From positions 1 to 14,066 of the forward strand of contig CABRGT010000049.1 of the NCBI GenBank assembly GCA_902470475.1: a stretch of DNA of 14,066 nucleotides, read 5' to 3'. Positions 1-6,655 of the stretch are shown in pieces. The number at the start of each line of letters is the position of its first letter. Position 1 is the first letter of the stretch. The notes under the pieces were generated by a model that had not been told where the DNA came from, searched no databases, and saw nothing but the letters and a program-made list of their open reading frames with translations. Made by a program: the position numbers and the translations under genes. This DNA comes from an uncultured Porphyromonadaceae bacterium (lineage in GTDB: Bacteria > Bacteroidota > Bacteroidia > Bacteroidales > Muribaculaceae).

Positions 1-705
1 GTGACCGTGGTGATGGCCGGACGTCCGCTGGCCATTCCCGAGGTGGCCGCGCAGAGCGCCGCGACGGTCTACTCGTTCCACCCCGGCACGATGGGCGGTC
101 CGGCACTGGCCAACGTGCTCAGCGGCAAGGTAGCACCCGGCGGCAAACTCCCGGTGAGCCTTCCGCGCATGAGCGGTCAGGAACCCCTGTACTACTCGCG
201 CAAGAACACTGGCCGTCCGGTCGAGCAGATGACGCTGATCGATGACATACCTCTCGAAGCAGGCCAGACATCGACGGGCTGCACCTCGTTCTTCCTCGAC
301 GCCGGTTATCAGCCGCTGTTCCCCTTCGGCCACGGACTGTCGTACACCACATTCGAGTACGGTACGCCGATGCTCAGTGCCGGCGAGATGAAAGCCGACG
401 GCACGCTCACCGTCACCTGCCGCGTGACCAACACCGGCGACCGCGCCGGCAGCGATGTGGCCCAGCTCTACATCCGCGACCTGGTGGCCTCGCGCGTGCA
501 GCCGCTGAAGGTGATGAAGGCTTTTGAGAAATTCACCCTTGCTCCGGGCGAGAGCCGCGACGTCACCTTCACGCTCGCCGCCTCCGACCTGGGCTTCCAC
601 GACGAGACCGGCGCCTACACCGTGGAGCCGGGCGACTTCCACCTGTGGGTCGACAACACTTCGGCCACGACTACCGAACCCGTATCATTCAAAATCACGA
701 AATAA
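1..705 (+). CDS. GH3 family beta-glucosidase (BglX-like), C-terminal part, 5' end outside window
   Basis: This is the C-terminal 234 residues of a glycoside hydrolase family 3 enzyme, which usually releases glucose from the non-reducing ends of beta-glucans or cello-/laminari-oligosaccharides. Visible are the end of the alpha/beta sandwich domain (AGRPLAIP near codon 6, FHPGTMGGPA near 27, GGKLPVSLPR near 48, YYSRKNTGRP near 64), the signature FPFGHGLSYTTF (codons 107-118), and a fibronectin-III-like domain (about 133-232) with VTNTGDRAGSDVAQLYIRD and FEKFTLAPGESRDVTF. The order and motifs match BglX-type GH3 enzymes. The N-terminal TIM barrel with the nucleophilic Asp lies upstream of position 1, so the GTG at position 1 is an internal Val codon and not the start. 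The C-terminus (SFKITK) lacks the sorting tail seen in the next genes, so this enzyme is probably periplasmic. Its stop codon directly abuts the ATG of the GH128 gene. The family is clear; the exact substrate is inferred from the neighbours. Confidence 0.93.
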   Translation: MTVVMAGRPLAIPEVAAQSAATVYSFHPGTMGGPALANVLSGKVAPGGKLPVSLPRMSGQEPLYYSRKNTGRPVEQMTLIDDIPLEAGQTSTGCTSFFLDAGYQPLFPFGHGLSYTTFEYGTPMLSAGEMKADGTLTVTCRVTNTGDRAGSDVAQLYIRDLVASRVQPLKVMKAFEKFTLAPGESRDVTFTLAASDLGFHDETGAYTVEPGDFHLWVDNTSATTTEPVSFKITK

Positions 706-2154
706 ATGAAAAAGTCTGCTTTATATATCTTTGCCGCAGCTGCTCTGCTGGCCACGGTCCAGACCGAAGCCCGCAGCAGCAAGCGCGGTGTCAGCGAAAA
801 CCAGTTCGCACTGGCCACGCAGCTCGAGATCCTCAGCCCGGGAGTCAGCTGGTACTACAACTGGGGCAACACCCCCGGCAAGGGCTACCAGAGCCAGGTC
901 GAGAACTACGAAGGCATTGAGTTCGTGCCCATGTGCTGGAACGCCAACTACAATGCCGATGCCATCCGCACCTATGTAAAGGCGCATCCGGGCTGCAAGT
1001 ATCTCCTGGGTTTCAACGAACCCAACTTCACGGCCCAGGCCAACATGACGCCCGCCGTGGCCGCCCAGCAGTGGACAGCCGTCAAGGCTCTGGCCGACGA
1101 GCTTGGCCTTGAGCTGGTGGCTCCGGCACTGAACTATTCGCCCAATCCGCCCTACACCGATCCGGTACCCTGGATGGACGAATTCGTGGCGCTGGTCGGT
1201 CTGGACGCATTCGACTATGTGGCCGTGCACAACTACGGCGGCCTGGGCGTGATGAAGTCGCTGGCCACCACCTTCCACGAAAAGTACGGCAAGCCCGTGT
1301 GGGTGACCGAATTCTGCCTGTGGCCCAATGAGGGTCAGGCTGACTCGCGCGTGGAACCCGCCGCGCAGATAGCCTCGATGATCGAGAGCGTGCAGTGGCT
1401 CGAGCAGACTCCGTGGATCTACCGCTACGCCTGGTTCAAACCCGTGGGCAAGCATGAGAACACGCCCACCTCGGGCTCGCCCTGCTACGGGCTGATCGTC
1501 ACCGAGAACGGCCTGGGCGAGCGCCATCTGTCGCCTCAGGGCTATGTCTACACCTACATGAGCGACTTCGACCTCGACCGCTGGAACCCGACCGCCACAG
1601 ATCTGGCAGCCGCCGACTATGTCGACCAGTCGATCCTCGGTCTGGGCCAGGGCAACAATCCCGACTGTCCGCTGCCTATCGAAATCACTGAGTTCAACGC
1701 CGGCGCGTATGTCGACTATCAGTTCGACGTTCCGGCCGACGGCGAGTATGTGCTGACGCTTACCGTCAGCGGCGAGGGCGAGCCCGTGCGCTTTGATCCG
1801 TCGCTGGGTGTGTCGCTTGTCGACGGCGATGCCGTCACGGTCCTCGCGGAGCCATCCGTATTCACCATTTCGGGCAACGACGCCGTCTACACCACTCATT
1901 CGTTTGACCTCACCCTCAAGGCCGGCCACCGCCGCCTCCGTCTCTTCGACGGGCGCCAGTATCAGCCCAGCGGCATCCGCATCTCTACGGTACGCCTCGA
2001 TGCCAGGAACGGCGTGGAGGACATTCTGGCCGAGACCGACGGCGCAGCGGCCGACACAGCCGTGTATACTGTCGACGGGCGCCGCGTCGATCCCGCCGCA
2101 GGCCTGGCCCCCGGCATCTATATCCGTGCAGGCAAGAAATTTATTGTGAAGTAA
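706..2154 (+). CDS. Secreted GH128-type beta-1,3-glucanase (Glyco_hydro_cc fold) with C-terminal beta-sandwich and sorting tail
   Basis: This 482-residue protein is predicted to hydrolyse beta-1,3-glucan. Residues 1-22 form a signal peptide (KKSALYIFAAAALLATVQT, cleavage near TEA/R). Residues about 26-290 are a compact TIM barrel of the glycosyl hydrolase catalytic core / Asl1-like family assigned to GH128. E105 in GFNEPN is the expected acid/base and E202 in WVTEFCLW the expected nucleophile. The surrounding SWYYNW (48-53), FVPMCWN (73-79) and YRYAWF (239-244) also match the family. Residues about 323-432 look like a CBM6/CBM35-type beta-sandwich (AYVDYQFDVPADGEYVLTL, then LKAGHRRLRLFDG). 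Residues 452-482 form the tail VYTVDGRR...GLAPGIYIRAGKKFIVK, similar to a short T9SS type A sorting domain. The start follows the GH3 stop with no gap, so translational coupling is likely. The next gene starts 1 bp after the stop. I see no Cys lipobox. Family call is strong; chain-end preference (endo or exo) cannot be told. Confidence 0.87.
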   Translation: MKKSALYIFAAAALLATVQTEARSSKRGVSENQFALATQLEILSPGVSWYYNWGNTPGKGYQSQVENYEGIEFVPMCWNANYNADAIRTYVKAHPGCKYLLGFNEPNFTAQANMTPAVAAQQWTAVKALADELGLELVAPALNYSPNPPYTDPVPWMDEFVALVGLDAFDYVAVHNYGGLGVMKSLATTFHEKYGKPVWVTEFCLWPNEGQADSRVEPAAQIASMIESVQWLEQTPWIYRYAWFKPVGKHENTPTSGSPCYGLIVTENGLGERHLSPQGYVYTYMSDFDLDRWNPTATDLAAADYVDQSILGLGQGNNPDCPLPIEITEFNAGAYVDYQFDVPADGEYVLTLTVSGEGEPVRFDPSLGVSLVDGDAVTVLAEPSVFTISGNDAVYTTHSFDLTLKAGHRRLRLFDGRQYQPSGIRISTVRLDARNGVEDILAETDGAAADTAVYTVDGRRVDPAAGLAPGIYIRAGKKFIVK

Positions 2155-2155
2155 C

Positions 2156-5100
2156 ATGCGCCGCACCTTCCTCATAACCATCATTTCACTGACCGCAGCC
2201 GCGGCTCTGCCGGCCCAGGAGCCGGTAGCCGTGGGCCGCGGCTCATATGCGGCCTATCCTCCCACCTACAAGAGCCGGACCGACGCCCACGACGGATCGT
2301 GGGCCACGATGCTCGAGACGAGCCGCCTCTATCTCGATGAGAAACCCTCCACGCCCATTCCGACCAACGACTGGTGGACGGACCTGCTCCACAGCCGCTA
2401 TGCCAATGCGCTGTGGAGCCTGCCGACGCTCGTGAAGCCCTCGGCCGAGGGCGTGGCCGTGCACTATCCGACCTACTGGATCGAGAACGGCACCGAAGTC
2501 AAAAGCCGCACGTCGCTGACAGTCGGCGCCGAGTCGTTCACCGCCACCGAGGCCATAGCGGCCGACTGGCACGACTGGGACGTGGTGATGCGTCTGCCCG
2601 GCCGCCGCGGCGGCGAGATGCGCGTCACGCTCGCCCACGGCATGCCCTTCACGTGGTTCGAGTTCACCGGACTGAATCCTGCGGTGAAGTTCTCGGCCAC
2701 TCCCGTGTTCTACAACGCCTACGGCGAGGAAATATCCGCCGCTGACCTGGCCCTGCGCCACGACACGGCGCTGGGCGTAGTGCTCGGCGACGACGCCTAC
2801 GGCCTCTATCTGCCCGAAGGCGCCCGCCTGAGCTACGTCGACGGCACACTCCGCATAGAGCAGGCCGCCTGGCTGTCCGTGGGTCTGCTGCCTTCGGCCG
2901 CCGAGACCGGCTCCTTTGCCGAGTGGGCCTGCAGCGTGCCCCGCTCCACCGAGGTGAGCTGGAGCTACGACGAGGCCCGCGCGCTGCTGTCGACCGTATG
3001 GACCGTCGAGGCCGAGAACCTTGCCCGTCCGGGCGCTCCCGCCCCGGTGCTGCAGGGCTTTCTGCCGCATGCCTACAAGCATGCCGCCGATACCGACATC
3101 CAGTACACCGGCTACGACTACCTGTCGCCGCGAGGGCGCCTGCGCATGGCCGCCTCCGACGGCAACACCTTCAGCTACTCGATGCGCTTCCCGGGCATCA
3201 TGCCGCAGTACGCCGCTCCTGCGGCAGGCACCGGAGAGCATGCTTTCGATCCGGCGCGCCTGCGTGAGCTCACGCAGCGCTATGCCGCCGAGGGCGACTT
3301 CGGAGCCGACACCTACTGGGGCGGCAAGGGCCTGATACAAATGGCCATGAACATGACGTTCGCGCTCGAGACCGGCGACACCGAGACTTACGAGACCTCG
3401 CGCCGCCGCCTGCGCTCGGTCATGGAGAACTGGCTGACCTATACCCCCGGCGAGGACCGCTACTTCTTCGCCTACTACCCGCGCTGGGGCAGCCTCGTGG
3501 GCTATGAATACTCCTACGACAGCGACCGCTTCAACGACCATCACTTCCACTACGGCTATATGCTCTATGCCGGAGCACTGCTGTGTCTCAACGATCCCGA
3601 CTTCCGCGCCGGCTACGGCGAGATGCTGAAGCTCGTGGCCAAGGATTTCGCCAACTGGGACCGCACCGACACGCGCTTCCCCATGTTCCGTACCCTCGAT
3701 CCCTGGGTGGGCCACTCCTACGCCGGCGGCCTTGGCGACGGCGCCAATGACAACGGCAACGGCCAGGAATCATCGTCCGAGGCCATGCAAGGCTGGGGCG
3801 GCGTATATCTGCTGGGCGTGGCCCTGGGCGACGACGCCATGCGCGACGCCGGCATCTACGGCTGGCTCACCGAGAGCAACGGCGTGGCCGAATACTGGTT
3901 CGACCGCGACCATATCTATCCCGGCCGCGAGCACAACTACGACTACACCCTCTACGAGCATCCCTACAACACCAACATCACGTCGAAAGGCATCGGATGG
4001 TGGACCTGGTTCTCCGGCGATCCGCTGTGGATGCACTCCATCCAGTGGATGCCCGTATCGCCGTGTCTCAACTATCTGTCGGCTGATCTCGATTTCGTGA
4101 AATGGGACTACGAGACCATGGAGAAGGGTACGGCCTATGACTGGTTCGAGACACGCCAGCGCGGCGAGGAGACACTCGAACCGCTGGCACGCCAGTCGGT
4201 GGGCAATGTGGTGCTCAGCTATCTCGAGCGCTACGATCCGCAGCGTGCGGCCGCGATCTTCGACCAGGCCTGGGACGCCGATATGCCCCTGGCCCGTAGC
4301 ATCGACACCGGCCACATATCGTACTATGTGATCCACAGCCATCTGACGCACGGCGACCCCGACTACACCGTATATGCCTCGATTCCGACCGCCAACGCCT
4401 ACCGACGCGCCGACGGCACCATGACGTACATGGCCTATAATCCCGGATCGGCCGAGCGCACCGTCAGCTTCTACCGCGACGGCGAGTTGCTGCGCACAGT
4501 GCGCGTACCCGCCGGGCGTCGCGTCGTCTGCTTCACGGACGAGGCCCGGCCCGCTTCCGTCGAACTTGCATGCTCCGCAGGCCGTTATGTGGCCGCCGGA
4601 GGGTCGGCCGACATCACAGCCCGGGTGCTCGACACTTATGGCGCCACTTGGACGGGCGACCTGCGCCCCGTGCTGAGTGTCGCCTCCGGTGCGCCTGTCG
4701 CCATTGATGCTTCCGGCCGCCTCACAGTGGCCGCCACGGCCGCCACAGGCACCGAAATCAAAGTCACGGCAACGGCCGACGGCCTTGCCGCCGCCGACCT
4801 TACCCTTACGGTGGGCGAACAGCCGCGCGCAGAGCGCGCCTCGATAACTCCGGCAGTCGAATATGCCGAAGTCGGTGCGCCGCTGGCATTCGAAGCCGTC
4901 ATCACCGCCGCCGACGGCAGTATCTTCGAGGCCGAAGCCTGGTCGGTGACCGATGCCTCGGGCGCCGAAGTGGCCGACGGTCCGGCGTTCACGCCCTCAC
5001 GCCCCGGCAAGTACACCGTCAGCGTCACGGCCGACGGCCGCGCATTCTCCCACACCTTCATGGTGACGCCGCCGCTCCCCGATCTGGCCGCCGGCCGCCC

Positions 5101-6622
5101 GGCAGTATCTTCGGGCGAGGAAAATGCCGGATGCCTGACCTCCAACGCCACCGACGGCGACCACTCCAACCGCTGGGGCTCGCAGCACACCGACGACCAG
5201 TGGATCTACGTCGACCTGGGCGCAGAGTGTCTGATCACCCGCACCGTGATCGACTGGGAAGCCGCCTACGCCGCATCATATGCCATAGAGGTGGCGCCCG
5301 ACGGCGCTCCCACGGCACCCTTTACCGGCACCTATGCCGACGGGCAGCGCACAATACAGGCCGTCACCGGCTGGACCGAGGTCAAGACCGTAGCCGGAAT
5401 CTCGCAGAGCGGCACCGACGAGCAGACACTGTCGGCCACAGGCCGCTATCTGCGCATCCGCGGCATCCGCCGCGGCACCGCCTACGGCTATTCGCTCCAC
5501 GAGCTTGAAGTGCACGGCATTCCGGCCGGCGCTACCGCCGCCGACGTGATCGGCATCGATGTCGACGTCCCCGCGCTGGTCGACGAAGGACATCCCTACA
5601 CATTCAACGCCGTGGCATGGACGCTCGGCGGCGAGAGCACTCCGGCCGACGCCGCCTGGACCTCGAGCATGGAAGGAGCGTTCGACGGCAACGTGTTCAC
5701 CGCCCCGACCTATGGCCAGGCTACCATAACGGCCACCACTCCCGAAGGCTACACGGCCACGGCCCGCACCATGGTGTGCGAGTCGGTCAAGATGTCGGGT
5801 GTCACCGTCGAGCCGGCTTACACACAGATAATCCTGGGCCAGACGGCCTCGCTTGAAGTCACGGCCAACAACCAGTTCGGCGGCATGTGGCAGGGTGAGT
5901 TCGCCGACCCCGAGATATATGAGATCAGCGATCCGCAGCAGCCGGTGCGTGCCACGGGTGTCGGCTATGCCGGCGGCGTGTTCAGCGCCGAGGCTCCGGG
6001 ATGCTACCGCCTCGACTTCCCCGGCGGCGCGCAGGCCACCGTAGATGTCGTGGCACTCGAGAAGGCCAATCTGGCCCTGGGCAAGAGCGCCACGGCCACT
6101 TCGGTGCGCGACGGCAACCATGCATCGCTCGCCACCGACGGCAACAGCCAGACACGCTGGGAGAGCGAATGGTCCGACGGCCATTCGATTACGGTCGACC
6201 TTGAGGAAGCATTCGTGATCAACCGTGCCGTCATAGACTGGGAAGGCGCCTATGCCACCGTCTACAGCCTGCACGCCAGCCTCGACGGCGAGGGCTGGAC
6301 CGAACTGTGGAACACTGCCGACGGCCGCGGCGGCCTCGTCGAGGCCTCGTTTGAACCCACGCCGGCCCGCTACGTGAAGCTCCAGTGCGACAAGCGCGGC
6401 ACCGGCTACGGCAACAGTATCCACGAACTTGAGGTCTACGGCCTGTCGCGCTACGGCAGCTCGGCCGAGAGCAATCTGACCGACGGCGACGACACGCCCG
6501 TCGACGTCTATACGCTGCAGGGATTCCCGCTGCGTCGCGGAGTCAGCCGCGCCACGGCTCTCGACGGCCTGCCTGCCGGACTCTACATCGTGGGCGACCG
6601 TAAGATAGCAAAAAGCAATTAA
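2156..6622 (+). CDS. Secreted GH81 endo-beta-1,3-glucanase with Ig-like and tandem F5/8C modules
   Basis: This 1488-residue modular enzyme should cut beta-1,3-glucan internally. A signal peptide (1-20, cleavage near ALPA/QE) precedes the GH81 domain (about 65-740). Family landmarks are PTNDWW (69-74), FNDHHFHYGY (459-468), VGHSYAGG (518-525), NGNGQESSSEA (533-543) and GWWTWFSGDPLWMHSIQWMP (614-633). D461, E538 and E542 are the expected essential acidic residues. Their spacing (77 and 4) equals that I recall for Thermobifida fusca Lam81A (D422, E499, E503). Downstream are Ig-like modules (about 800-887 and 888-972), an F5/8C discoidin/CBM32-like module (976-1121), two more Ig-like modules (1126-1208, 1210-1300), a second F5/8C module (1303-1430) and a tail (1449-1488) with VYTLQG and GLPAGLYIVGDRK. 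The tail ends IAKSN instead of the usual -VK. The extra modules make it about twice the length of a bare GH81 catalytic domain; they probably bind glycan or space the enzyme from the surface. It is the last gene of the abutting trio. Confidence 0.93.
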   Translation: MRRTFLITIISLTAAAALPAQEPVAVGRGSYAAYPPTYKSRTDAHDGSWATMLETSRLYLDEKPSTPIPTNDWWTDLLHSRYANALWSLPTLVKPSAEGVAVHYPTYWIENGTEVKSRTSLTVGAESFTATEAIAADWHDWDVVMRLPGRRGGEMRVTLAHGMPFTWFEFTGLNPAVKFSATPVFYNAYGEEISAADLALRHDTALGVVLGDDAYGLYLPEGARLSYVDGTLRIEQAAWLSVGLLPSAAETGSFAEWACSVPRSTEVSWSYDEARALLSTVWTVEAENLARPGAPAPVLQGFLPHAYKHAADTDIQYTGYDYLSPRGRLRMAASDGNTFSYSMRFPGIMPQYAAPAAGTGEHAFDPARLRELTQRYAAEGDFGADTYWGGKGLIQMAMNMTFALETGDTETYETSRRRLRSVMENWLTYTPGEDRYFFAYYPRWGSLVGYEYSYDSDRFNDHHFHYGYMLYAGALLCLNDPDFRAGYGEMLKLVAKDFANWDRTDTRFPMFRTLDPWVGHSYAGGLGDGANDNGNGQESSSEAMQGWGGVYLLGVALGDDAMRDAGIYGWLTESNGVAEYWFDRDHIYPGREHNYDYTLYEHPYNTNITSKGIGWWTWFSGDPLWMHSIQWMPVSPCLNYLSADLDFVKWDYETMEKGTAYDWFETRQRGEETLEPLARQSVGNVVLSYLERYDPQRAAAIFDQAWDADMPLARSIDTGHISYYVIHSHLTHGDPDYTVYASIPTANAYRRADGTMTYMAYNPGSAERTVSFYRDGELLRTVRVPAGRRVVCFTDEARPASVELACSAGRYVAAGGSADITARVLDTYGATWTGDLRPVLSVASGAPVAIDASGRLTVAATAATGTEIKVTATADGLAAADLTLTVGEQPRAERASITPAVEYAEVGAPLAFEAVITAADGSIFEAEAWSVTDASGAEVADGPAFTPSRPGKYTVSVTADGRAFSHTFMVTPPLPDLAAGRPAVSSGEENAGCLTSNATDGDHSNRWGSQHTDDQWIYVDLGAECLITRTVIDWEAAYAASYAIEVAPDGAPTAPFTGTYADGQRTIQAVTGWTEVKTVAGISQSGTDEQTLSATGRYLRIRGIRRGTAYGYSLHELEVHGIPAGATAADVIGIDVDVPALVDEGHPYTFNAVAWTLGGESTPADAAWTSSMEGAFDGNVFTAPTYGQATITATTPEGYTATARTMVCESVKMSGVTVEPAYTQIILGQTASLEVTANNQFGGMWQGEFADPEIYEISDPQQPVRATGVGYAGGVFSAEAPGCYRLDFPGGAQATVDVVALEKANLALGKSATATSVRDGNHASLATDGNSQTRWESEWSDGHSITVDLEEAFVINRAVIDWEGAYATVYSLHASLDGEGWTELWNTADGRGGLVEASFEPTPARYVKLQCDKRGTGYGNSIHELEVYGLSRYGSSAESNLTDGDDTPVDVYTLQGFPLRRGVSRATALDGLPAGLYIVGDRKIAKSN

Positions 6623-6639
6623 CCTAAATATTACTTACT

Positions 6640-6647
6640 AACCAATC
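6640..6647 (+). promoter_or_regulatory. Leader motif AACCAATC upstream of the 690-aa gene
   Basis: The octamer AACCAATC sits 8 nt before the ATG at 6656, inside a 33-bp AT-rich leader with no Shine-Dalgarno sequence. The same octamer precedes the paralogous gene at 8827. Both starts are followed by AT-rich Lys-Leu codons. I see no good Bacteroidetes -7 box (TAnnTTTG) in the gap, so this is more likely a translation-initiation or leader element than a promoter. The role is inferred. Confidence 0.35.
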
Positions 6648-6655
6648 AAAATTCA

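Noticed and set aside
721..2184. 487-residue - strand open frame opposite the GH128 gene, and a 490-residue one at 2243-3715
   Set aside because: GC-rich codon bias removes stops from the antisense strand. The + strand frames carry clear GH128 and GH81 catalytic motifs, and the antisense translations match no family.
5276..6424. 382-residue - strand open frame opposite the GH81 stalk
   Set aside because: It runs opposite conserved Ig-like and F5/8C modules and has no domain of its own, so it is a composition artefact.
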